Source of the DNA: Gammaproteobacteria bacterium
Lineage (GTDB): Bacteria; Pseudomonadota; Gammaproteobacteria; Halothiobacillales; Halothiobacillaceae
Length of the DNA: 11,654 bases
Direction: 5' to 3'
Assembly (NCBI GenBank): GCA_029335925.2
Contig: JARJMX020000213.1
Span: 1-11,654 of the forward strand
Below, piece after piece: positions 1 through 6,128 of this stretch. How positions within the stretch are numbered: position 1 is the stretch's first letter; each line of letters opens with the position of its first letter. The notes under the pieces are model-generated. The model was not told the origin of the DNA. It saw only the letters and a list, made by a program, of their open reading frames with translations, and made no database searches. The translations under genes were made by a program, and so were the position numbers.

Positions 1-501
1 AGCTCAGGCAAGGTGCTGATCCATGGCAGCGATATCAGTCGCTTGGCAGGCTGGCGCATCCCTTACCTGCGCCGCCGCATCGGTCTGATCTTTCAGGATC
101 CGCACCTGCTGGTCGACTTGAGCGTCTTCGACACCGTCGCCCTGCCCCTGCGTGTGCAGCACTATCCACGCGCGGAGATCGCCCGCCGAGTGCGCGCCGC
201 GCTGGATAAGGTCGGCCTACTGGACCGCGAGAAGGCTCGCCCGCAGGAACTCTCCGGTGGAGAGCAACAGCGCGTCAATATCGCCCGTGCCCTGGTCGCA
301 AAACCCTCCATCATCCTGGCGGATGAGCCAACGGGTAACCTCGACCCCGAGCTCGCGTTCGAAATCATGCGTCTGTTCACCCAGTTCAATGCCGCTGGTG
401 TGACCATGCTGATCGCCACCCATGCCTTGGAGTTGATCAAACACTTCGATGCCCCGCGCCTGATGCTGCGCGGAGGACGCCTGCGCATGGAGGAGGCATG
501 A
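1..501 (+). CDS. ftsE: Cell division ATP-binding protein FtsE (5' end cut off by the window)
   Basis: ATPase half of the FtsEX complex, an ABC-type machine at the inner face of the cytoplasmic membrane that drives periplasmic murein hydrolase activation at the septum. The frame is open from base 1, giving 166 residues; the family is about 220 residues, so roughly 55 N-terminal residues including Walker A lie outside the window. Visible parts, numbered from the window start: Q-loop IFQD around residue 32, ABC signature LSGGEQQR at 84-91, Walker B ILADEPTGNLD at 105-115 and the H-loop His at 141. The H-loop reads ATHALEL, with Ala where the usual next residue is Asp (E. coli FtsE has ATHDINL). 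The stop TGA (499-501) overlaps the ftsX start as ATGA, so the two are translationally coupled. The identification rests on overall match to FtsE and on ftsX following. The GTG at 13 is only an internal codon, not the start. Confidence 0.96.
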   Translation, partial: SSGKVLIHGSDISRLAGWRIPYLRRRIGLIFQDPHLLVDLSVFDTVALPLRVQHYPRAEIARRVRAALDKVGLLDREKARPQELSGGEQQRVNIARALVAKPSIILADEPTGNLDPELAFEIMRLFTQFNAAGVTMLIATHALELIKHFDAPRLMLRGGRLRMEEA

Positions 502-1436
502 GCCACCACCACGCCCAGCGCGGACACACCGTGTCAGCCCGCTTCCATGCCTGGTTGGCCCATCACGGTGAGAGCCTGCACGACGCCCTCCGCCGCCTCA
601 AACGCCGCCCCTTCGGCTATCTCCTCAGCATGCTGGTCATTGCCGTCAGCCTAACCATTCCGATTACCCTCCTTGCCACCCTGCACGGTGCCCGCACCGC
701 CCTTGCGGGCTGGACAAAAGAAGCTGCCCAGCTGCAACTATTCCTCAAGCCGACGGTCAGCCACCGTGAAGCCGAAGCCTTGCTGCGCACCCTGCGCGAG
801 GATCCGCTGATCGCAGAGCCACGCCTGATCACCCCGGAGGAAGGGTTGGCCCAACTGGCCCGCGCCCATGCGCTCGACGGCGTGCTAAGCGAACTAAAGG
901 ACAATCCCCTGCCGACCGTGATCGAACTTAAGCCGCGCTCAGCCGCAGACCTGGAGGTCCTGCGCACACGCCTGGCCGTCCGCCCCGAGGTTGACACAGT
1001 ACGGATGGATTCGGAGGCGGTCCAGCGCCTGCGTGGGCTGATCAATGCCGGTGAGCGGCTGACCTTGATCTTCCTCATCATCCTCGCCCCCGCGCTGGCA
1101 ATCACCGTCGGCAACACCATCCGCCTGGAACTTGAGCGGCACGCCGAGGAAGTGCGCCTGCTGCAGCTGATCGGCGCCACTCATGCCTTTATCCGTCGCC
1201 CACTGCTCTACGCCGGGGCCATCCTCGGCCTTGGCGGGACGCTGCTTGGTTTGCTGTTCGCTGGCCTGGCCATGCGCCTGCTGCTTCAAGCCGCCGCAGA
1301 CAGCGGCTGGCTGATCACCTTGCCAAGCCTGCCCCCCTATCTTGTGCTGACCCTCATCCCTATCGGCACCCTGCTCGGGATATTGGCCGCCTGGCTGGCC
1401 AGCGCGCTGCAGATCCGCCGCATCCATCCGGCCTGA
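498..1436 (+). CDS. ftsX: Cell division permease-like protein FtsX
   Basis: Membrane partner of FtsE; in E. coli it recruits the amidase activator EnvC through its large periplasmic loop. The 312-residue product is somewhat shorter than E. coli FtsX (about 350), mainly because of a shorter cytoplasmic N-terminus, here His/Arg-rich. Predicted topology by eye: TM1 41-63, periplasmic loop 64-186 containing the conserved NPLP motif at 136-139, TM2 187-208, TM3 235-258 and TM4 281-303, with a basic cytoplasmic tail. The cytoplasmic stretch EEVRLLQLIGAT (217-228) after TM2 is typical of FtsX (FtsX/MacB fold). The start ATG overlaps the ftsE stop by ATGA and is preceded by GGAGGAGG (489-496), which sits close to the ATG but is a strong Shine-Dalgarno sequence. 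No clear terminator follows; the rpoH regulatory gap begins directly after it. Confidence 0.96.
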   Translation: MSHHHAQRGHTVSARFHAWLAHHGESLHDALRRLKRRPFGYLLSMLVIAVSLTIPITLLATLHGARTALAGWTKEAAQLQLFLKPTVSHREAEALLRTLREDPLIAEPRLITPEEGLAQLARAHALDGVLSELKDNPLPTVIELKPRSAADLEVLRTRLAVRPEVDTVRMDSEAVQRLRGLINAGERLTLIFLIILAPALAITVGNTIRLELERHAEEVRLLQLIGATHAFIRRPLLYAGAILGLGGTLLGLLFAGLAMRLLLQAAADSGWLITLPSLPPYLVLTLIPIGTLLGILAAWLASALQIRRIHPA

Positions 1437-1468
1437 AGCGTGTTGCGCCTTGGGAACTTTTTTGTGGA

Positions 1469-1495
1469 TTAGCACTCGAATCAAAAGAGTGCTAA
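1469..1495. promoter_or_regulatory. CIRCE operator (HrcA binding site) upstream of rpoH
   Basis: Seen directly: TTAGCACTC (1469-1477), a 9-base spacer (1478-1486) and GAGTGCTAA (1487-1495). This is an exact match to the CIRCE consensus, with perfect complementary arms and the canonical spacer length. CIRCE is the operator of the heat-shock repressor HrcA, normally found before groESL or hrcA-grpE-dnaK-dnaJ. Here it lies 33-59 bases upstream of the rpoH ATG, in the gap between ftsX and rpoH, so rpoH is the only sensible target. The inference is that HrcA represses rpoH in unstressed cells; hrcA itself is not in the window. Confidence 0.93.
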
Positions 1496-1498
1496 ATT
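1469..1498 (+). promoter_or_regulatory. Candidate sigma-70 promoter of rpoH, overlapping CIRCE
   Basis: A possible extended -10 element TGC-TAAATT has its hexamer at 1493-1498 and TG at 1490-1491. It lies 18 bases after a moderate -35 match TTAGCA (1469-1474, 4 of 6). Both hexamers overlap the CIRCE arms, so bound HrcA would block RNA polymerase. Transcription would start near 1505. A second -10-like GATAAT (1505-1510) has no good -35 partner. Placement is by eye and moderate at best. Confidence 0.4.
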
Positions 1499-1527
1499 CG
1501 CTCAGATAATCCCAAGGGGTTCGATCA

Positions 1528-2379
1528 ATGCAAGAACTTGCCAACCTTTCCGCCCTGCCGACTTCGCGTGATGCCTTCGCGGCCTATCTCGCCGAAGTTC
1601 GTCGGATCCCACTGCTCACTGCCGAGGACGAATACCGTTTGGCGGTCCGCTGGCGCGACGACAAAGATCTGGATGCCGCACGGCAGCTGGTGCTGGGACA
1701 TCTGCGTTTCGTGGTGCACATCGCGCGCAGCTACACAGGCTATGGCCTGCCGCTGAGTGAACTGGTACAGGAAGGCATCATCGGCCTGATGAAGGCGGTG
1801 CGTCGCTACGAGCCGGATCGTAAGGTTCGTCTGATCACCTTCGCCGTGCATTGGATCCGGGCGGAGATTCACGAGTTCATCCTGCGGAACTGGCGCATGG
1901 TACGGGTGGCCACCACCAAGGCCCAGCGCAAGCTGTTTTTCCGTCTGCGCGGTATGCGTGACGGCGAGCGCTGGATCAACCAAGACGAGGCCCAAGCCAT
2001 CGCCGGGGAGCTGAACGTCCCGGTCAAAGAGGTGTTCGAGATGGAGTCCCGCCTGCTGGGGCACGACGTCGCCATCGAGCCGGAGCAGGACGAGGAGGCG
2101 CACCTGGCCCCGCTTGCCTGGCTTGAAGCCCCCAACAGCGATCCGGCCGAGGCGCTGGAGCAGCTGGACAGCCAAAGTTTACGCTTAAAACAGCTCGAGT
2201 CGGCCCTAGAACGCCTCGATGCTCGTAGCCAAGACATCATCCGCCGCCGCTGGCTCGTGGAGGGCGAGAAGGCGACTTTGCATGAACTGGCGGATAAGTA
2301 TCAAGTCTCTGCCGAGCGCATCCGCCAGATCGAGCAAGCTGCCATGCGCAAGATGCGCCAAGCCATCGGCGTACAATAA
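1528..2379 (+). CDS. rpoH: RNA polymerase sigma-32 factor RpoH (heat-shock sigma factor)
   Basis: Directs core RNA polymerase to heat-shock promoters. The 283-residue length equals the family norm (E. coli 284). Sigma region 2 is clear: HLRFVVHIAR at 58-67, then GYGLPLSELVQEG, and FAVHWIRAEIHEF around 105-117, which contributes to -10 recognition. The RpoH-box QRKLFFRLR (133-141), diagnostic for sigma-32 rather than RpoD or RpoS, is intact. Region 4 lies at about 225-280 with SQDIIRRRW and the helix-turn-helix LHELADKYQVSAERIRQIE. The ATG is preceded by AAGGGG (1514-1519) at 8 bases, and the N-terminus aligns with the family without extension. rpoH follows ftsX as in many gammaproteobacteria, but here a CIRCE operator sits before it, so control by HrcA is likely. 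The perfect hairpin at 2421-2446 ends the transcript. Confidence 0.98.
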   Translation: MQELANLSALPTSRDAFAAYLAEVRRIPLLTAEDEYRLAVRWRDDKDLDAARQLVLGHLRFVVHIARSYTGYGLPLSELVQEGIIGLMKAVRRYEPDRKVRLITFAVHWIRAEIHEFILRNWRMVRVATTKAQRKLFFRLRGMRDGERWINQDEAQAIAGELNVPVKEVFEMESRLLGHDVAIEPEQDEEAHLAPLAWLEAPNSDPAEALEQLDSQSLRLKQLESALERLDARSQDIIRRRWLVEGEKATLHELADKYQVSAERIRQIEQAAMRKMRQAIGVQ

Positions 2380-2420
2380 GGGGGGGATCGAAGGCTCGTT
2401 TTCTACGCCCTGAAAGCGGT

Positions 2421-2453
2421 AAAGGCCCGCACATGTGCGGGCCTTTCTGTTTT
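2421..2453 (+). terminator. Palindromic terminator between convergent rpoH and cco genes
   Basis: A perfect 26-base palindrome (2421-2446) has 13-base arms, AAAGGCCCGCACA followed by its exact reverse complement. It folds into a GC-rich stem with a very small loop. On the plus strand a T-rich stretch CTGTTTT (2447-2453) follows, 41 bases after the rpoH stop. On the minus strand it lies about 47 bases after the stop of the small membrane-protein gene, although the T tract on that side is only the arm's own TTT. It probably terminates both converging transcripts. Confidence 0.85.
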
Positions 2454-2455
2454 CT

Positions 2456-2481
2456 GCCGACGAGGGGCCTTTCCTGTCGGC
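2456..2481. repeat. Short inverted repeat next to the convergent terminator
   Basis: GCCGAC (2456-2461) and GTCGGC (2476-2481) are exact reverse complements separated by a 14-base loop. It lies between the main terminator and the end of the small minus-strand gene. It could be a secondary part of the minus-strand terminator or a 3' stabilising hairpin. There is no T tract on either side, so its role is uncertain. Confidence 0.4.
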
Positions 2482-2492
2482 TAGCAAGGCAA

Positions 2493-2591
2493 TCAGCTAA
2501 AGATCACACTCAGGAAAATCAGCCAGGAGAAGATGATCAGGCCGACGATAAAGGTAAAGGCGGCGTTCTGGAAGCTGAACAGCTTGGCCAT
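2493..2591 (-). CDS. 32-aa single-span membrane peptide at the end of the ccoGHIS operon
   Basis: Not in a family I recognise. The frame encodes 32 residues beginning MAKLFSFQNAAFTF and ending at TGA (2495-2493). One hydrophobic segment covers residues 11-32 (AFTFIVGLIIFSWLIFLSV), so nearly the whole peptide is one membrane helix with a tiny N-terminus carrying a single Lys. The ATG (2591-2589) is 17 bases after the ccoS stop. A good Shine-Dalgarno AGGAG (plus coordinates 2604-2600) lies in that gap at 8-base spacing, so the reading frame, ribosome site and operon position agree. Very small single-helix subunits of cbb3 oxidase are known (CcoQ; CcoM in Pseudomonas stutzeri). By position it may be a subunit, assembly or stability factor of this oxidase, but that is inference and I see no clear resemblance to CcoM. 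A second ATG five bases upstream opens a different, non-hydrophobic frame and is less likely. Confidence 0.72.
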   Translation of the reverse strand: MAKLFSFQNAAFTFIVGLIIFSWLIFLSVIFS

Positions 2592-2608
2592 GGCATATGC
2601 TCCTGTCG

Positions 2609-2827
2609 TTAGTGTTTGAGTTGTGTATCTGCCGGTGGCGCCTGCCGCGGCTTCGCGGAAGGCTCCTGCGGCCTTGGAATACGCGGGTCGTCGTCGTCCA
2701 TAAGGATGCGATGCGCCGGCCCCTCGAGATCATCATACTGGCCGCTGCGCACGGTCCACAGCACGGCCCAGATCAGGCCCCCCATCACCACGATGCTGAG
2801 AGGGATCAGGAAGTAAAGAATATCCAC
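2609..2827 (-). CDS. ccoS: cbb3-type oxidase assembly protein CcoS
   Basis: Small membrane protein required to make active cbb3 oxidase; loss in Rhodobacter leaves the oxidase without heme b, b3 and CuB cofactors. The product is 72 residues, normal for the family. One membrane helix covers about residues 3-25 (ILYFLIPLSIVVMGGLIWAV). The family signature SGQYDDLEGPAHRIL follows at 28-42, then an acidic DDDD and a Pro-rich charged tail. I chose the GTG at 2827 because the conserved N-terminus is MDILYFLIP. The frame stays open upstream to an ATG at 2890, but that would add 21 non-conserved residues and overlap the end of ccoI. The start is 40 bases after the ccoI stop. The ribosome site is modest (GGGTAGG just upstream). 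Fourth gene of the assembly group. Confidence 0.92.
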   Translation of the reverse strand: MDILYFLIPLSIVVMGGLIWAVLWTVRSGQYDDLEGPAHRILMDDDDPRIPRPQEPSAKPRQAPPADTQLKH

Positions 2828-2867
2828 AGACCTACCCGGTTTATTGGCGCAAGCTACCCGTTCTATT

Positions 2868-5291
2868 TCAACGGCGCAAGCGCAAGGCATTCAATACCAC
2901 GATAAGTGAACTTAATGACATGCCGATCGCCGCGAGCCAAGGCGGAACAAAACCGGCGGCGGCCGCAGGCACGGCAATGAGATTGTAACCCAGCGCCCAA
3001 GCAAGGTTCTGGCGGATGATGGCCATGGTCCGGCGCGCGACACGTATCCCGGCCGGGATATGGCTCAGATTTTCGGACAACAGAATCATATCCGCCGAGG
3101 CTTGGGCCAGTTGGGTGCCTCCTCCCATGGCCAGCGAAGTCTGGGCTCCGGCGAGAACCGGCGCATCGTTCACGCCATCGCCCACCATCACCACCACCTC
3201 GCCCTGCGCCTGGAGCTGACGCAAATGGTTCAGCTTGTCTTGGGGCAACAGGCCCCCTCGAGCATGGGGAATCCCGAGCTCGCGCGCCACCCGTTCGGCT
3301 TCCTGCGAGCGGTCCCCGCTTAGCAGGCTGACCGCAAGCCCCAATTCGCGCAATTCACGGATTGCGCCGATAGCTTCCTCGCGCGGGGCATCGCGCAGTA
3401 TGAACCAGGCCAGGGCTCGATCCGTATCAGCCAACAGGATCACCGTCCCAGCCGATTCCGGGATCATCGGCACCGGCTGACCGGAGAGGGCCATGGCGAA
3501 ATCCGCCACACCGATACGCAAGCGGCGACCCTCCACACATCCCTCTATGCCCTGCCCCGGTATGGCGCGCACCTCATCCGCAGCTACCTCCTGCCCTGCC
3601 TTGCTTACGATGGCGCGCGCCACGGGGTGTTCGGAGGCCTGTTCAAGGGCCGCCGCCCAGAGGAGGGCCTCGGCCTCGCTCACCGCCCCTAAGGGAATCA
3701 CGCGCTCGAGCGAGAGTCGGCCATCGGTTAGGGTACCGGTCTTGTCGAACACCACATGCGTGGCACGGGCCAGAGTCTCGAGGGCGTGGCCACGGGTCAC
3801 CAGCAGACCAAGACGGGTCAACCTGCCGGTGGCCGCGGTCAGGGCGGCAGGAGTGGCAAGGCCGAGGGCACAGGGACAGGTGACCGCGAGCAAGGATACG
3901 GTGATCCAGAACGCTCGGGATGGCTCGTGCAGCCACCACCAGAGCGCCACCAGCACGCTAACCACGAGTAGTCCAAGGATGAACCACTGCGCTGCACGGT
4001 CGGCCAGCTGGCCAATGCGCGGCTTCTCGGCCTGGGCGCGGTCCAGAAGACGGAGGATGGAGGAGAGCACCGTCTCTTCTCCCACCTTGTCCACTCGCAC
4101 CAGCAACGGGCTCTCGATGTTCACCGCACCGCCGATCACCGCATCCCCGGGGCCGCGCCCGCGCGGCACGCTCTCCCCAGTCAAGAGCGACTCGTCCACG
4201 CTACTGTGCCCTTCCAACACCACGCCGTCGGCCGGAATGCTCTCGCCGGGGCGGACCCGCACGCGGTCCCCCGGGCGCAGCTCGGCCACCGCCACCATCC
4301 GCTCGACTCCGTCCGTATCGATCCGCGCGGCGATGTTCGGCAACAGCTTCACCAGTGCCTCGGCCGCCTCGCCGGCCTTGTGCCGAGCGAGCATTTCCAG
4401 ATAGCGTCCGACCAGCAACAGGAAGGCGAACATGGTGACGGTGTCGAAGTACACCTCGCCGCTGTGGGTCATCGTGGCCCAGGCGCTGGCAAGGAAGGTC
4501 AGGGCGAGGGTCAGGCTCACCGGCAGATCCATGCCCAATCGCTTCTGTTTGAGATCACGCCAGGCCGAAGTGAAGAAGCCAAGCGAGCTATAAAAGATCA
4601 CCGGCAGGGTGATGACAAGGCTTGCCCAGCGCAAGAACTCCCGCAGCCCTTCCTCCATGCCATGGAAATCGCCCGAATACAGGGCAATGGCGATCATCAT
4701 CACCTGCATCATCCCCAAGCCCGCCACTCCAAGCCGTCGCAAGGCCTGGGCGCGCTCGCGCTTGAAGGCCGCCTCCTGACGTCCGGCATCGAAGGGATGG
4801 GCCTGGTAGCCGATCGAGGCGATTGCCCGCAGGATCTCGCTCAGCTGGATTTGCCGTGCGTCCCACTGCACCCTGGCCCGCTTGGTAGCGTAGTTGATGT
4901 TGAAGGAGAGGACCCCGGGCAGGGCGCGCACATGCTTTTCGTTCAGCCAGACGCAAGCGGCACAGGTGATGCCTTCGAGAATCAAGGCCGCCTCGCGGAT
5001 ATCCCCCTCACCGCTGACGAAACTGCGCTGCAGGGCCTCGCTGTCATACAACCGCAAGCCCTCGAGCTTTTGCGGCACCAACTCATGCCCACGACCGGCC
5101 GGCTGGGTGCGGTAGCTGTAGTAATCCTCCATGCCGCCATCGACGATCGCCTGGGCCACGGCTTGGCACCCTGGGCAGCACATGCGACGCTCCTCCCCTT
5201 GGATGCGCACGGTGTAGTGCGCCCCGGGCGGAATCGGCAGGCCGCAATGGAAGCACTCGCCATCCCCGGGCAGAAGACGCAGATCAGACAT
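2868..5291 (-). CDS. ccoI: Copper-transporting P1B-type ATPase CcoI for cbb3 oxidase biogenesis
   Basis: Moves copper out of the cytoplasm using ATP; in the CcoI/FixI (CtpA-like) branch the copper serves CuB insertion into cbb3 oxidase rather than detoxification. The 807-residue protein starts with a Cys-rich metal-binding domain (CFHC 13-16, CCPGC 38-42; PF12156-like). A heavy-metal-associated domain follows with GITCAAC (107-113). Eight membrane helices are expected (about 184-205, 222-242, 256-274, 280-300, 433-452, 461-483, 760-779, 783-803). The actuator motif is TGES (371-374), the metal-site motif CPC (472-474), the phosphorylation motif DKTGT (516-520), the nucleotide-binding SEHP (553-556), and the hinge GDGVNDAP (704-711). 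The last helix carries MSLSS. All key residues are present. ATG at 5291 has an upstream AAGGGGGG, 19 bases after ccoH. The N-terminal double-cysteine domain and the ccoGHIS context separate it from CopA. Confidence 0.96.
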   Translation of the reverse strand: MSDLRLLPGDGECFHCGLPIPPGAHYTVRIQGEERRMCCPGCQAVAQAIVDGGMEDYYSYRTQPAGRGHELVPQKLEGLRLYDSEALQRSFVSGEGDIREAALILEGITCAACVWLNEKHVRALPGVLSFNINYATKRARVQWDARQIQLSEILRAIASIGYQAHPFDAGRQEAAFKRERAQALRRLGVAGLGMMQVMMIAIALYSGDFHGMEEGLREFLRWASLVITLPVIFYSSLGFFTSAWRDLKQKRLGMDLPVSLTLALTFLASAWATMTHSGEVYFDTVTMFAFLLLVGRYLEMLARHKAGEAAEALVKLLPNIAARIDTDGVERMVAVAELRPGDRVRVRPGESIPADGVVLEGHSSVDESLLTGESVPRGRGPGDAVIGGAVNIESPLLVRVDKVGEETVLSSILRLLDRAQAEKPRIGQLADRAAQWFILGLLVVSVLVALWWWLHEPSRAFWITVSLLAVTCPCALGLATPAALTAATGRLTRLGLLVTRGHALETLARATHVVFDKTGTLTDGRLSLERVIPLGAVSEAEALLWAAALEQASEHPVARAIVSKAGQEVAADEVRAIPGQGIEGCVEGRRLRIGVADFAMALSGQPVPMIPESAGTVILLADTDRALAWFILRDAPREEAIGAIRELRELGLAVSLLSGDRSQEAERVARELGIPHARGGLLPQDKLNHLRQLQAQGEVVVMVGDGVNDAPVLAGAQTSLAMGGGTQLAQASADMILLSENLSHIPAGIRVARRTMAIIRQNLAWALGYNLIAVPAAAAGFVPPWLAAIGMSLSSLIVVLNALRLRR

Positions 5292-5310
5292 GGCTCAAAA
5301 GCCCCCCCTT

Positions 5311-6120
5311 TTAGGGAGCTGCGACATCCGTCGCAGCCCGCACCTCATGGATGTCCTCGCCACGCTGGACGAGGATCACCACCTGCCAGAGACCGGCGAG
5401 GTGCGGAGTGATCGCGGCACGGTAGAGGCCAGGCTCAACCTCTCGCAAGGTCACATGGAAGTCTTCACGCTGGTTAGAGGGACGCAAAAAGCGCGCACTG
5501 ACCTCGGCGCCGCTGACGGGTGAACCATGGCGATCGCGCGCCAGCACCTGGAACAACGCCTCCCGGCCCTTAATCGGTTCCTCGAGCCAGCCATATTCCA
5601 CCTGCCAGCCGCGCTCTTTCTGCAGCTCAACCCGGCGTAGGTAGTCGTTGTAAAGCGCTTCCTTCTTCTGGTAGTCGTGCGAGATGACGCCTGGAAAGTA
5701 CGAGCTGATCGCCTCCCCCTGCTTGGGCTTGGGCAGCAGCCAGGCACTGACGCGACTGTCCAGCCCGCCCATAGCCACCGTGACAAACACGGCATCCATG
5801 GCGATGATCACCGCGAAAAAGCCGATGATCAGCCCCGGTCCCCAGCGGAGGGAACTGCGATCTTTATCCCGCTGTTGCTGCTCGCGTTCATGCGCCCACA
5901 CGCCAAGGATAAAGACCACCATCAGATAGAGCGCAAGATGAATGGCTAGCACATCGGCACCGGGCCAGTTCAGCAGGGCGAACGGCAAGTAGAAGCCCAG
6001 GGTAAGGATGGCGAGGATGACTGCCGACTGCCGTCCTCCGAGGCGAACCAGACGGTTCAACCCCAAGAAGGCGAGTACGATTAGCAGGATGCCTACAGCG
6101 AGTGAAATCAGGATGGACAC
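5311..6120 (-). CDS. ccoH: FixH/CcoH family cbb3 assembly protein with a three-helix N-terminal extension
   Basis: CcoH (FixH) is a membrane protein that acts with CcoI and CcoG in cbb3 assembly and stays in contact with the oxidase. The usual form is about 150-180 residues with one N-terminal helix. This one has 269 residues. The conventional part begins near residue 93: a helix at 95-117, then a periplasmic domain with the FixH-like stretch around SHDYQKKEALYNDYLRR (147-163) and a beta-rich C-terminus. Before it lie three more hydrophobic segments (3-22, 32-51, 56-75) and a charged linker (76-90). The start is GTG at 6120, 8 bases after the ccoG stop, with the first helix beginning at once; no ATG fits nearby and the Shine-Dalgarno is weak, suggesting translational coupling to ccoG. 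An internal GTG at codon 74 could give a near-standard protein but has no ribosome site. Confidence 0.85.
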   Translation of the reverse strand: MSILISLAVGILLIVLAFLGLNRLVRLGGRQSAVILAILTLGFYLPFALLNWPGADVLAIHLALYLMVVFILGVWAHEREQQQRDKDRSSLRWGPGLIIGFFAVIIAMDAVFVTVAMGGLDSRVSAWLLPKPKQGEAISSYFPGVISHDYQKKEALYNDYLRRVELQKERGWQVEYGWLEEPIKGREALFQVLARDRHGSPVSGAEVSARFLRPSNQREDFHVTLREVEPGLYRAAITPHLAGLWQVVILVQRGEDIHEVRAATDVAAP

Positions 6121-6128
6121 GACTCGGA

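Noticed and set aside
1437..1468. T run (CTTTTTT) after ftsX as a terminator
   Set aside because: There is no stem before the T residues.
2828..2890. Upstream ATG giving CcoS 21 extra residues
   Set aside because: The family begins at the equivalent of the GTG at 2827 (MDILYFLIP); the extension is not membrane-like and would overlap the end of ccoI.
3493..4404. Plus-strand open frame of 303 codons opposite ccoI
   Set aside because: Ser/Arg/Thr-rich translation without any recognisable domain, fully inside ccoI on the other strand; a shadow frame.
4206..5411. Long plus-strand open frame of 401 codons opposite ccoI and the end of ccoH
   Set aside because: It is antisense to strongly conserved genes, has no ribosome site of note, and its product is a low-complexity His/Gln/Gly/Pro-rich sequence of the kind expected from the reverse strand of GC-rich coding DNA.
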